DNA of 64,000 nt from Chlorobium sp. (GTDB lineage Bacteria; Bacteroidota; Chlorobiia; Chlorobiales; Chlorobiaceae), in assembly GCA_005862285.1 (NCBI GenBank), contig SZXW01000007.1, positions 97,109 to 161,108 on the forward strand, given 5' to 3'. Within the stretch, counting starts at the first letter, position 1, and every line of letters starts with the position of its first letter. The notes below the pieces were generated by a model. That model had not been told where the DNA came from and did not search any database. It saw nothing but the letters and a program-made list of their open reading frames with translations. The position numbers were made by a program, and so were the translations under genes. Shown piece by piece: positions 47,406 through 55,888 of the stretch.

Positions 47406-48344
47406 TTATTTGAAATCTGTCGAGATTTTGGCGATTTCTGATCCAACCAAGTTGACTTGGTCTCGAAGATCTCCTACCAGGGAAATCACTCGCCGGGCGA
47501 GATCATCCGGAATTCCAGGTTTGCTTCTCAAAGAGTTGATAAGATCATCAGCCCACCGATTACCTGTCTGATATGTTGCTTTCATTTCTTGGAACCTTTT
47601 GGAAACCTCTTCAATGTTTCCAAGACCTATACCGATATTCGGATCTAAGTAACACACAAAATTTACGAATATTGTAGTATAATTGAATGCAGCAATCATG
47701 AAATCCATGATCTGTGATATCTTTTCCAATCTCTGAACATATTCCTTCGTTGAACAAGTAGTTTTAAAATAATTAATTAACTCTCCTGTTTCTCGGGAAA
47801 ACCTTGAAAGTTCTCCCTGCCCAACCTGAATCCTTCTTAGCATCGGCTGGGTGTGAAATGCAAACGATTGAAGCGCTGCTACACGATGGTCAACAGGAAG
47901 CAAGTTCAATAGCTGTTCCATGTCTCGGTGAAAATCCGGATCAGGCCTGATCTGAATCGCATTTAGAGAAGCAAGCTCACCAATATTTGCAGGCAAGTCC
48001 TTTTTATGCGGCATACGTGCCTTTCCGAGCAAGACCGGAATTATTAAAAGCCCCGACTGTAGGGCTGTTTCTATTTCCTTACATACGTCATCATCGGAAT
48101 TGAACAAACGGGAATGGCCGTGCTCATCAAGAATATTGAGCCAAGACTCACCAATCACCACGAGCATTACATGGCATTGGCCAAGGACCTTTTTTATGTA
48201 GGTGCGATAATCTATACCGGGCGCAATCGCGTCCAGATCCCTGAACACGCCTTGAATTTCATACCGCGTTTTAAGGACATCGTAGATGCGGCCTGTGATA
48301 TATGCACTATCATCTCTACGATAGCAAATGAAGATTTGTTGCAT
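47406..48344 (-). CDS. TIR-domain protein, probable NADase
   Basis: 312 residues. Residues 1-130 form a TIR domain: FICYRRDDSAYITGRIYDVL at the N-terminus, VFRDLDAIAPGIDYRTYI (the D-x-x-x-x-G BB-loop region), VMLVVIGESWLNI and DDDVCKEIETALQSGLLIIPVLL. Glu90 in VCKEIETAL aligns with the catalytic Glu of NAD-cleaving TIR domains such as SARM1. Residues 150-312 are helical with no recognised domain and no membrane segment. Bacterial TIR proteins of this kind deplete or convert NAD+ in anti-phage defence (for example Thoeris); no ThsA-like partner is present. Neighbours are a papain-like protease upstream and a two-TM protein downstream. Confidence 0.85.
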   Translation of the reverse strand: MQQIFICYRRDDSAYITGRIYDVLKTRYEIQGVFRDLDAIAPGIDYRTYIKKVLGQCHVMLVVIGESWLNILDEHGHSRLFNSDDDVCKEIETALQSGLLIIPVLLGKARMPHKKDLPANIGELASLNAIQIRPDPDFHRDMEQLLNLLPVDHRVAALQSFAFHTQPMLRRIQVGQGELSRFSRETGELINYFKTTCSTKEYVQRLEKISQIMDFMIAAFNYTTIFVNFVCYLDPNIGIGLGNIEEVSKRFQEMKATYQTGNRWADDLINSLRSKPGIPDDLARRVISLVGDLRDQVNLVGSEIAKISTDFK

Positions 48345-48366
48345 AAGAACTGGCCCTGTTTAAGGG

Positions 48367-48525
48367 TTAAGGTACGTAATTATTTTGTATAAGAGGGAGC
48401 CGATGCGTAAACATTTTTCTGTCCTTGTTGTCAAGAACAATTAAACATCTCTCGATTCCACGGATGATCACGTGATTCAGAGTTCCTGGTACATCAAGCC
48501 TCGCCCCCCTTGGAATAGCTTTTTC
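48367..48525 (-). pseudogene. Remnant of a REP-associated tyrosine transposase (RAYT), N-terminus
   Basis: The minus strand encodes, in one frame of 52 codons ending at TAA 48367-48369, DEKAIPRGARLDVPGTLNHV followed by IIRGIERCLIVLDNKDRK and MFTHRL. This matches the RAYT/IS200-like start P-R-L-x-x-P-G-x-L-x-H-V-x-x-R-G-x-x-R, which contains the first residue of the HUH-type region. The catalytic HUH and Tyr parts are missing. It lies between the TIR and protease genes. The rest of 48345-48679 has no recognisable gene. Confidence 0.6.
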
Positions 48526-48679
48526 ATCGACAGATTATCTATTCGGCACCAGATCATTTATACGCCATATATACGCTTTTACTGAAAACGAACAATATCA
48601 TCCACTATCCTTTCTATCCCTACGCTATTGCTGCTATTGAAAAACGTCCCGGTGTTCCGATCGTTTTGCAGGCTATGAC

Positions 48680-50890
48680 TTAGTCAGTATCATATTGACG
48701 CATGCAATAGTAGCACCCGTTATATCCGGCTTCAAGCGCTTGATTCACATTGAAAAAATATCTTTTGTGCTTTGCGCTCATTGACTGTGCCCAATAACAG
48801 GATTGCATATGCAACTCTTTTGATTTTTCATTACCCACATAGAACGATTTGGTGAAAATACCGGCACCCAATCCGCTCGCCAGACCGACCTCTCCCATAT
48901 GAAGGTAAATGGAACAAGAGAGCACCAGAGGAGCATATCCCTGAACACGAAGACTGATATCCATACGGTTGGGAATGTTCTCGTCAATAGTTCCCGTTCC
49001 AGAAAAACCGTGCTCACCACTGAGGTTCGCAAAATATTCACCGCCCTGCGGCGTTTCATTCACCTTTACCTGGATCAATTGGGGAATGGTCATAAACGTA
49101 TGACAAGGCAGTATGAGATACTGGCCATTCCATTTTTCTATGTTGAATTCTCCCGGCGTATAGCCAATTTCCTTACCTGTCCGGTAAAGAATCACACCAT
49201 ATTTTACCCCGTTGCTTGTGGTTTCCCCAACGGCAAGTTCCGCCTCAAACTCTTGAATACCTCCGATTGGATGAGGAAACATTTGAATCTTGAACTCTTG
49301 TCCCTTGCATGCGATATCCGAACCGGCAGGATAAGGCGGTCCTTCAGGATTGTCAAAATCAATCCATAGATGCGCATATGATTTACACGGATCTTCATAT
49401 GTCGGCCCCGAAAATGCCGATGGTGTAAAATAGATGTCTTTTGCGGCTTTGATGTATCCGGTCACCATATGCGCAATTCCCTGTCCGTCATAATAGGAAC
49501 CCAGGCGGCAAACAGTACCGGTATCCTGTCCTCGTGCGCGGGTATGCCGGATCACCAGGTCTCCCAACGAGCCATTGATGTCCATTTTCCAGCGTCCAAG
49601 CCACATAGCCTCATACAGATGATCCCATTGATCAGAAGGCTCTGGCTTTTCAGAAGCATGAACGACCGGATATTCACCCCAATTGTTGTATAGTGGATCC
49701 CTGACCTTGGTAATGATAAACGCCGAACCGCATTTTTCCTGAATAAACTGATAAGGTATCCATAAATACGGAAGACTCCCTGTACCCCAAGAATTTTTGA
49801 AAAGTATCAACTGGAGCGTTGTATCAAAAGCAACGGCTATCATAGAGTGCCCGCTTTCTAACAGTTCCCAAGCCTTTTTATTGTCATTCCAATGATAATC
49901 CTCATTCGTTCCGTATTTGCCGATTACATTGCCGTTGGTATCTTTTTTATCCTTTAAATTCTGATCCGGATAAATGGCCACCGGCACAGTGCCAATCATC
50001 TGAACAGGTTGACCATTGGTGTATGTACCAGGAACAGCTCCTTCACCCCAGTCCAATTTACCCAAACCCATTCCAACAACAACCTCATTATTACCGTAGA
50101 TACACGATTCCAGTATCGCAGGATCGTTCGAGGTAACGAATTCGATTTCCTCGGCTCCGTAACAGGCGTTCTTTCTGGCTACGAGGGGTATATGCCTGAA
50201 ATCGTAGTAATAATTATCCACGGCCTGCTGGGTATATGGAGCAAGGACATTCCATGGTGTTGGCGAACCGGGAGGATTCAGACTTATGAGTCCTGCATCG
50301 GCTGCAATTTGATCGAGATCAGCATCCGAATGTGTTATTCCGAATACTGGAGGGTCGTTCGCATGTTCAACTCCAAAATACGGACAAAACCGCATCTCCG
50401 GCAGCAACAGTTTCTCTTCCATCATAAGGATTGCCCCATCTGTCATACCGCTGTCGAGGGGTGGATTGGGATTCTCTGGATGGTAAAGGAAATCGGTGCA
50501 AATATTTTCATGGAGAAGAGACGGATCACAGGTTGGCTGCGTTGAAAAAACAACATTGATAAAATATTCCGCTGAAAGATCGACAGCCAGATTGTATTCT
50601 CGCCTATAACGTGCCTCTATCGCCCCAAGAAAAGAAAAAGTGGCACAAGAACCTCTGCCGTCTTGATCCTTAACTGGTGATTGCCACTGTTCAAGGGAAT
50701 AATTGGTAACATTGGAAGGAACGGCGTAGAGGGTTACCGAATAAGCCTTCATTCGCTCTTTCCGCTTTTGTGTTAGCGGAATATTGAGCATCCGATCACT
50801 TAAGGGAAATCTGCCAACAATATGATGCATTGTTTTTTCCTGCTTTTTGATGGATGATTTTCGCTTATTTGTTTCGTGTCTTTTGCGCAT
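48680..50890 (-). CDS. Papain-like (C1A) cysteine protease with C-terminal Cys/His metal-binding motif
   Basis: 736 residues, no signal peptide, basic N-terminus. GGGAGGA sits just before the ATG. The peptidase domain (about 60-385) has Gln76 and Cys82 in KDQDGRGSCATFSFLGAIEA (the papain Q-x5-C arrangement), His348 in LLESGHSMIAVAF and Asn366 in LFKNSWGTG, so the catalytic set is complete. Residues 410-680 form a beta-rich region of unknown type. The last 55 residues carry FYVGNEKSKELH (His694), Cys698, then GYNGCYYCMRQ (Cys726, Cys729), the Y-V-G-N-x-x-S-x-x-x-H-x3-C...G-Y-x-x-C-x-x-C motif known from Ada-like and ComEC/nuclease C-termini. The combination is unusual. TIR and two-TM genes follow on the same strand. 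Confidence 0.85.
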   Translation of the reverse strand: MRKRHETNKRKSSIKKQEKTMHHIVGRFPLSDRMLNIPLTQKRKERMKAYSVTLYAVPSNVTNYSLEQWQSPVKDQDGRGSCATFSFLGAIEARYRREYNLAVDLSAEYFINVVFSTQPTCDPSLLHENICTDFLYHPENPNPPLDSGMTDGAILMMEEKLLLPEMRFCPYFGVEHANDPPVFGITHSDADLDQIAADAGLISLNPPGSPTPWNVLAPYTQQAVDNYYYDFRHIPLVARKNACYGAEEIEFVTSNDPAILESCIYGNNEVVVGMGLGKLDWGEGAVPGTYTNGQPVQMIGTVPVAIYPDQNLKDKKDTNGNVIGKYGTNEDYHWNDNKKAWELLESGHSMIAVAFDTTLQLILFKNSWGTGSLPYLWIPYQFIQEKCGSAFIITKVRDPLYNNWGEYPVVHASEKPEPSDQWDHLYEAMWLGRWKMDINGSLGDLVIRHTRARGQDTGTVCRLGSYYDGQGIAHMVTGYIKAAKDIYFTPSAFSGPTYEDPCKSYAHLWIDFDNPEGPPYPAGSDIACKGQEFKIQMFPHPIGGIQEFEAELAVGETTSNGVKYGVILYRTGKEIGYTPGEFNIEKWNGQYLILPCHTFMTIPQLIQVKVNETPQGGEYFANLSGEHGFSGTGTIDENIPNRMDISLRVQGYAPLVLSCSIYLHMGEVGLASGLGAGIFTKSFYVGNEKSKELHMQSCYWAQSMSAKHKRYFFNVNQALEAGYNGCYYCMRQYDTD

Positions 50891-51105
50891 GATCTTATTC
50901 CTCCCGCGTATTAATTTTTAGTAATACAATCTAAGCTGAGTCTATCGACTACGACAGGCGTTAAGATTTTGAATAATCTCTTTTGTTATTCTTTCAAGCC
51001 AGAAAAGTCACACTTTTAAAGACCATCATAAAAAAGAAAAACCTTTTATTCTTGTATTTTATCAATCAATCCATGGCTTGATGATTTCTGCTCGATGAAA
51101 AAGTC

Positions 51106-51240
51106 TTACTTCTGGTAATAAAGTTTCAATTCTGCCATTGCCTTGCGGGTAAATTCATCGATATCCGAACCAGAAATCATGCCGGATCTTGCGGGACGTT
51201 GTTCAATAAGAGAAGCTACTTTTTTCCATCCCCCACCCTC
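51106..51240 (-). pseudogene. Coding-like tail of an unidentified protein
   Basis: The minus-strand frame ending at TAA 51106-51108 reads GGGWKKVASLIEQRPARSGM, then ISGSDIDEFTRKAM and AELKLYYQK. Composition and codon use look protein-coding, but there is no start, and the frame differs from the HsdM fragment that overlaps it upstream. Family not recognised; it may be the downstream end of the same broken locus or of another gene. Confidence 0.35.
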
Positions 51241-51451
51241 TTAATTGATCTTGAGCCTGAAATGAAATCAAAACTCTTTGCAAGCTAAAGAAAATACCCT
51301 CGTGATATGAACCAGAGTTATCCCGAAGCTGGTCGGCGGCATCCCATAGCCGTTTTTCAAGAACAAAATTGGCAGAATCCTTTTCGGCAGGTGCAATCCA
51401 GTGCATGGTTTCTCTATTCAAGTTGCTTTGCCGGGGGGGTATTTTTCGCAA
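51203..51451 (-). pseudogene. hsdM: HsdM (type I restriction methylase) N-terminal fragment
   Basis: An 82-codon frame contains NFVLEKRLWDAADQLRDNSG (residues about 28-47), which matches the conserved N-terminus of HsdM subunits (L-E-x-x-L-W-x-A-A-D-x-L-R-x-N-S/M). After residue 47 the similarity ends and the frame closes at 51203. The methylase domain (SAM motif, NPPF) is absent, so this is a remnant of a lost type I restriction-modification locus. Confidence 0.6.
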
Positions 51452-51742
51452 GACTCAGGTACGTTGTTCTCTGGAAAGACAAATCCCCCGGTCCCGGTTA
51501 CCTGAAGCAATCTTCAGGGCCAGATAACGAAATAATATGGTGTTACCTGAAGTTACGCATTCCTGAAGAAAATCTTCCAACACAATACCATCATACAAAT
51601 CACGATTATCGGACTTATTGTGCAATAATGTAATTTGTACGTATAATATCGGATATTCTAACTCTGACGTATCAATGGGATTAATCCGGTTTTGCGCAGG
51701 ATGTCATTCTGAGTTCCCTGTATCCAGCCACTACCGCTATTT

Positions 51743-51870
51743 CGCCCCTGCAGGGGCTTTTTTTAGCTCATTCCTTAGTCCTCAGCACTCAGAACCGGTT
51801 ACCAATCTTCCGCCCCTGCCGGAGCTTTTTTATCTCAGTCCTTAGTCCTCAGCACTTAGAACCGGTTCTC
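51743..51870. repeat. 68-bp imperfect tandem repeat, two units
   Basis: Unit 1 starts CGCCCCTGCAGGGGCTTTTT at 51743 and unit 2 starts CGCCCCTGCCGGAGCTTTTT at 51811. Both continue with TCCTTAGTCCTCAGCACT then (C/T)AGAACCGGTT. Each unit begins with a short GC hairpin and T run, so each could also act as a weak terminator. A partial third GC hairpin (CCCCTTCGGGG) follows near 51872. Confidence 0.75.
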
Positions 51871-51986
51871 TCCCCTTCGGGGTTTACCCAATACCCATTC
51901 CCTGCGAACGTTGAACTGTTTTTGCTGGTTTGTTCAATGAGCAGGATATTTAAGACTTAATTGATCCGGTTTTAAAAAGGTAGTTC

Positions 51987-52733
51987 ATGGTTAAAAAAGT
52001 GTTGACGAACAAGGTATGGACCGTGTCCATCCTTTTCACCATATCGCTGGTGCTTTACGGTATCGACTTGATCCTGTTCGGCAACCTGAGGGAAATATCG
52101 AACAGCTTTCTCGGCAATCTCGCCTTTCTGCCCATCTACATCATTGTCGTCACGCTGCTTTTCGAACGGGTGCTGAGGGAACGGGAGCGCCAGTCCCTCA
52201 TGAGAAAGCTGAACATGGTTATCGGCGTCTTTTTCAGTGAATTCGGCAACCGCCTGCTGAAAAAACTGTCGGCTCATGTGGTTGGAAAAGAAGAGCTTAA
52301 AAGCCGTCTGCATATAACCGTATCATGGAAAGAACATGATTTTGCAGCGGCGCTCGAGTATCTGCGCCAAAGCAACCAGAAGATCAGCATCGACAGCGCC
52401 GCCCTCCCCTGCCTGAAGCAGTTCATGACCGAAAAGCGAATCTTTCTCCTTAGCCTTCTCGAAAACCAGAACCTGCTGGAACATGAAAACTTCACCGATC
52501 TTCTCTGGGCGGCGTTCCATATCACGGAAGAGCTCCAGGCCAGGGGAACATTCGATCATTTACCTGCAAGCGACCTGGAGCATATCAACAGCGACATAAG
52601 GCGGGTTTTCGGCCATCTGATCCGGGAATGGGTGCTCTACATGAAGCATCTCAAGGAAGACTACCCCTATCTTTTCTCGCTCGCGGTGCGTCTGAATCCG
52701 ATGATCGATTCACCCGATCCGGTGGTTTATTAG
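51987..52733 (+). CDS. Conserved hypothetical two-TM protein with helical cytosolic domain
   Basis: 248 residues. AAAAGG lies upstream of the ATG. Two membrane helices are at about 11-31 (VWTVSILFTISLVLYGIDLIL) and 43-62 (GNLAFLPIYIIVVTLLFERV). They are followed by a charged coiled-coil-like stretch (LRERERQSLMRKL) and a helical soluble domain of about 180 residues with no catalytic motif recognised. Function is unknown; it may anchor a signalling or scaffold domain. The gene stands alone in the accessory region and is followed immediately by an inverted-repeat element. Confidence 0.7.
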   Translation: MVKKVLTNKVWTVSILFTISLVLYGIDLILFGNLREISNSFLGNLAFLPIYIIVVTLLFERVLRERERQSLMRKLNMVIGVFFSEFGNRLLKKLSAHVVGKEELKSRLHITVSWKEHDFAAALEYLRQSNQKISIDSAALPCLKQFMTEKRIFLLSLLENQNLLEHENFTDLLWAAFHITEELQARGTFDHLPASDLEHINSDIRRVFGHLIREWVLYMKHLKEDYPYLFSLAVRLNPMIDSPDPVVY

Positions 52734-52734
52734 T

Positions 52735-52947
52735 TTTGGGTACTGGGCGGTGGGTACTGGGTACTGGGAGGTGAGGAGTGGGATGTTTTGAGCCCCACAG
52801 GGGCGGCATGTTGGTAGCCAGGGATGCCAATCTCTGGATATATAATAAAATTATATCTGGGTTCAGCCCCCATAGGGGCGGCATGTTGGGACTATCTTTC
52901 TCTTTCTCCAATCCCCACCTCCCATTACCCATTACCCAGTACCCAAA
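52735..52947. repeat. 213-bp element with terminal inverted repeats and internal duplicated hairpins
   Basis: The ends are inverted: TTTGGGTACTGGG (from 52735) and CCCAGTACCCAAA (to 52947), and the similarity continues inwards through GGGTACTGGGAGGTG / CACCTCCCATTACCC. Inside are two copies of AGCCCC-x-x-AGGGGCGGCATG followed by TTGG (near 52791 and 52867), each with its own GC stem, 76 bp apart. It looks like a non-coding mobile or REP-like composite element between two membrane-protein genes; no transposase is inside. Confidence 0.7.
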
Positions 52948-52953
52948 TTCCCG

Positions 52954-53487
52954 TCACTTCATAAAGACCATAACGAGCAGGTAAAGCAGGGTAACAAGAA
53001 TGATGAGAAACTTCAGGGAGGCCGATATCGAGGTAAGTATGGCAATGTTCGGCTCGAAAGTGCCTTTGAGCATCCTGAGGAGCATGAGGTTTTCGAAGGC
53101 ATCGAACGGGGCGCATAGCAAAACGGCCCATGAAAGCACATTCGCGAAAATCAAAGCCGTACCGTTTTCGTCGCCGGATATCATCGTACATGCAAGGCTC
53201 AGTACTGCGGGATAAATAAAAAGGAACGCAAAATCCAGTTGCGTCTGCTGAACAGCCCTTTCGATCACCCCCCTCTTCTTCCAGGCTTTCACGATCGACT
53301 CCGCGCGTTGCGTGCTCCAGGAAATCTCAAGGTTCATGATGCCGAGAGGAATACCCTCTTCCTTTGACGCCAACCCGTTACCGACCATTGAAAGGATTTT
53401 AGCCATCGCCAGCGCCGCAACAGCGAGTCCGAGCAACAGGCTTCCCTGCAGTTCCGCAGGCAGCCATGTAAAAGGATTTGTTATCAT
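52954..53487 (-). CDS. Hypothetical multi-TM membrane protein
   Basis: 177 residues from the ATG at 53487 (MITNPFTWLPAELQG); a GTG at 53523 would add 12 basic residues. Four membrane helices are predicted: LLLGLAVAALAMAKILSMV, FLFIYPAVLSLACTMIS, LIFANVLSWAVLLCAPF and LKFLIILVTLLYLLVMV. The cytosolic loop between the first two holds STQRAESIVKAWKKRGV. No family was recognised. The downstream repeat element lies only 6 bp beyond the stop. Confidence 0.6.
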   Translation of the reverse strand: MITNPFTWLPAELQGSLLLGLAVAALAMAKILSMVGNGLASKEEGIPLGIMNLEISWSTQRAESIVKAWKKRGVIERAVQQTQLDFAFLFIYPAVLSLACTMISGDENGTALIFANVLSWAVLLCAPFDAFENLMLLRMLKGTFEPNIAILTSISASLKFLIILVTLLYLLVMVFMK

Positions 53488-53742
53488 AACTCTGTTTAAT
53501 CTTCTCGCATATCGCCTTCTCACCTGACATTCCGGCTATTCGGCAAGAAGCATATAATTTGGAACAGGAGCATGTGCCCATTTTTCCTTTTACTCAGCAT
53601 ATCATCCTTTCAGTTACCTCCGTCCGTCTAACCATATCTGCATCCTTCAGAGTCAAACACAAAACACCCAAAATAAAACGTTTTTATAAAGCTGCTGGCG
53701 CTCCCTGGATTTTATATCAACTCATTATACATTACTCGTTTC

Positions 53743-54834
53743 TCATCCCTTCCCGGCCCCGAGGAACGGATAGTCCGTATATCCTTCAGGTCCGGGCGCA
53801 TAGAAAGAAGACATGTCGGGCTCATTCAGGGGCGCACCGGTTTTCCAGCGCTCAACAAGGTCCGGATTTGCAAGGAACGGACGCCCGACCGCAATCAGGT
53901 CACACTTTCCTTCGGCAAGATCCCTTTCCGCCCTTTCCGCATCATAACCGCCCGAAAGGATCAGAACACCCCTGAAAGCTCTGCGAAACGTTTCTTTCAT
54001 GGATGCTGGCACAACCGGAGCGCCCATCGACGAATGGTCAACAAGATGCACGTATGCAGGCCCTGCGGAATCGAGCTTTGCCGCAAGCCATCCATATTCC
54101 TCCTCCATCGCATCATAGAGGGGCATGCCGTTGAAAACGCCGAACGGAGAAAGCCTGATGCCTACCCTTTCCCGACCGATCTCCCTGATAGTGGCTTCAA
54201 GCACCTCGAGCACGAAACGGGCACGATTTTCGATCGAACCGCCATACCGGTCGGTTCGCACGTTCGTATTCGGACGGATGAACTGTTCGAGCAGGTAACC
54301 GTTCGCTGCATGCAGTTCGATACCGTCGAACCCGGCAGCGATCGCATTGGATGCGGCTTTTGCAAACTCCGCGATCGTTGCATCGATATCACCTGGAGTC
54401 ATGGTTTCAGGAACCGGGTGAGGCTTCAGGCCTTCAGCATCGGTATAGATCTCTCCGGCAGCCTGGATGGCTGAAGGAGCAAGTACGTGTGCACCCGCAG
54501 GAAGGTTCAGGGAATGTGCTATCCTGCCGCAATGCATGAGCTGCATGAATATTTTTGCTCCCTTGCGGTGAACAGCTTCAGTGACAGGCTGCCACGCAAT
54601 GACCTGTGCCAGTGAAAAAATGCCGGGTATGCGCGGATAACCGAGACCATTCGGTGAAGGCGATGTTCCTTCGGTGACGATAAGCCCTGCTGTGGCCCTC
54701 TGGGCATAATACTCGGCCATCAAGGCATTGGGAAGGTTGTCAACCGTAGCCCTGCTGCGGGTCATCGGAGCCATCACCAGATGGTTCCGGAGGTCAATCG
54801 GGCCTAATTTGGCTGGAGAAAAGAGTATCGACAT
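53743..54834 (-). CDS. Old Yellow Enzyme-type NADH:flavin oxidoreductase (alkene reductase)
   Basis: 363 residues, the NemA/OYE size. It is an FMN-dependent TIM barrel that reduces activated C=C bonds or nitro compounds with NAD(P)H. LRNHLVMAPMTRSRA is the N-terminal FMN-site signature. HAANGYLLEQFI at 175-186 carries His175 and Asn178, which bind the substrate carbonyl or nitro group, and Tyr180. YGGSIENRARFVLEV is the classical OYE motif, and LILSGGYDAERAERDLAEGK and IAVGRPFLANPDLV form the C-terminal phosphate site. The gene stands alone; physiological substrate unknown. Confidence 0.93.
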   Translation of the reverse strand: MSILFSPAKLGPIDLRNHLVMAPMTRSRATVDNLPNALMAEYYAQRATAGLIVTEGTSPSPNGLGYPRIPGIFSLAQVIAWQPVTEAVHRKGAKIFMQLMHCGRIAHSLNLPAGAHVLAPSAIQAAGEIYTDAEGLKPHPVPETMTPGDIDATIAEFAKAASNAIAAGFDGIELHAANGYLLEQFIRPNTNVRTDRYGGSIENRARFVLEVLEATIREIGRERVGIRLSPFGVFNGMPLYDAMEEEYGWLAAKLDSAGPAYVHLVDHSSMGAPVVPASMKETFRRAFRGVLILSGGYDAERAERDLAEGKCDLIAVGRPFLANPDLVERWKTGAPLNEPDMSSFYAPGPEGYTDYPFLGAGKG

Positions 54835-55024
54835 GGCTGAATCATTGTTGGAACGTTTGCATCACCATCGCATGAACCGGTAACTGTCATATCAGTAATG
54901 AATAGTTGACTGTCATGCATCTTGTATTGTCAACAATTCAAGCCCGTCAATGGTTCATGAAGAGGCAATGCGCAGTGCGTCTGCAGGTGTTTTATTATCG
55001 GACTGATCGATCATATCGGTCACA

Positions 55025-55888
55025 TCAGTGATATTGGTCGTCCCTGATTCTCAGAACCTTGCCTCCCTGGGGGCCAAGGTTGTCAGTTTCCTCGACAAGC
55101 CCTTCGCGCACGAGTCCGGCGATGATTTCCGTGAGGCCCCACGGGCAGGATCCGTATTTTTCTTCAGCTTCATCGAGGGTCATGTACTCAGCAGCTACGA
55201 GCTCTTTCAGCAGCCTGCCGCGGTACCACCGCTTCGATCCCTGAAATTTCGACTGTTTCGTGAGCGGGCGGATTCCGGTCCTTCTGCTGGTGAGGTACTG
55301 AGCTCCGTAATCCATGAGCGCATTGTGCCAGTCGCGGCTTCGCCCTTCGGGAAGAAGTATTTCCGCAAGACTCTGGATATCAGCTTTTGGTGTCTCTTCG
55401 GGAAGGCAAAATTCATGAATGAGAATGCGCCTGACATTGGTATCGACCGCCGCAACGCCAAGGTTGTCGGCAAACACCGGAATTGAGCGGCAGGTGTACT
55501 CCCCTATTCCTGGCAGGGTGATAAGTTCCAGGGGAGACGCAGGCACAATACCGTCGTAACGCTCGACGATCATTTTCGCGCAGGCCTGAAGTCGCTGCCC
55601 GCGCGAGTTGTAACCGAGCCCGCTCCAGAGCGTGAGCACCTCTCTCTGCGACGCCATGGCAAGAGACCATGTATCGGGAAACCGCTCCATCCAGGCTTTG
55701 AATTTCTCCCTCACCCTTTCAGCCTGCGTCTGCTGCAGCATGATTTCGCTCACCATGACCGCATACCGGTCTGTGGTTTCCCTCCACGGAAAAGAACGGC
55801 GGTTATCACGATAAAAATCGAAAACCTTCTCCCTGAATATCGCTACGGCCTCTTCCGACAGTTTTTCCTTAATCATTGTCCTGGTCAT
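55025..55888 (-). CDS. MutY-like HhH-GPD DNA glycosylase lacking the Fe-S cluster
   Basis: 287 residues from the ATG at 55888; an in-frame ATG at 56026 would add 46 unconserved residues. SFPWRETTDRYAVMVSEIML then QQTQAERV matches MutY, including the Glu that acts in adenine excision. The helix-hairpin-helix is LITLPGIGEYTCRSI, and AAVDTNVRRIL carries the catalytic Asp. The C-x6-C-x2-C-x5-C cluster that normally follows is absent: the region reads GAQYLTSRRTGIRP with no Cys. The C-terminal part (about 200-287) resembles a winged helix, not the MutT-like 8-oxoG domain. It may remove adenine opposite oxoG or thymine/uracil from mismatches; related clusterless proteins exist. Confidence 0.82.
   Translation of the reverse strand: MTRTMIKEKLSEEAVAIFREKVFDFYRDNRRSFPWRETTDRYAVMVSEIMLQQTQAERVREKFKAWMERFPDTWSLAMASQREVLTLWSGLGYNSRGQRLQACAKMIVERYDGIVPASPLELITLPGIGEYTCRSIPVFADNLGVAAVDTNVRRILIHEFCLPEETPKADIQSLAEILLPEGRSRDWHNALMDYGAQYLTSRRTGIRPLTKQSKFQGSKRWYRGRLLKELVAAEYMTLDEAEEKYGSCPWGLTEIIAGLVREGLVEETDNLGPQGGKVLRIRDDQYH

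Larger units (their letters stand above)
50891..51986. other. 1.1-kb remnant and repeat region
   Basis: There is no intact gene. It contains, on the minus strand, an HsdM N-terminal fragment (51311-51406 within an open frame 51203-51451) and another short coding-like tail (51106-51240). About 51440-51602 is open on the minus strand (RDLYDGIVLEDFLQECVTSG and onward) but unrecognised. A 68-bp direct repeat occurs at 51743-51870. GTTACCTGAAG occurs twice, 44 bp apart, near 51498 and 51542. Confidence 0.5.

Noticed and set aside
48541..48679. Plus-strand coding-like stretch IAAIEKRPGVPIVLQAMT before the protease stop
   Set aside because: No start, no recognised family, and short; could be chance or another remnant.
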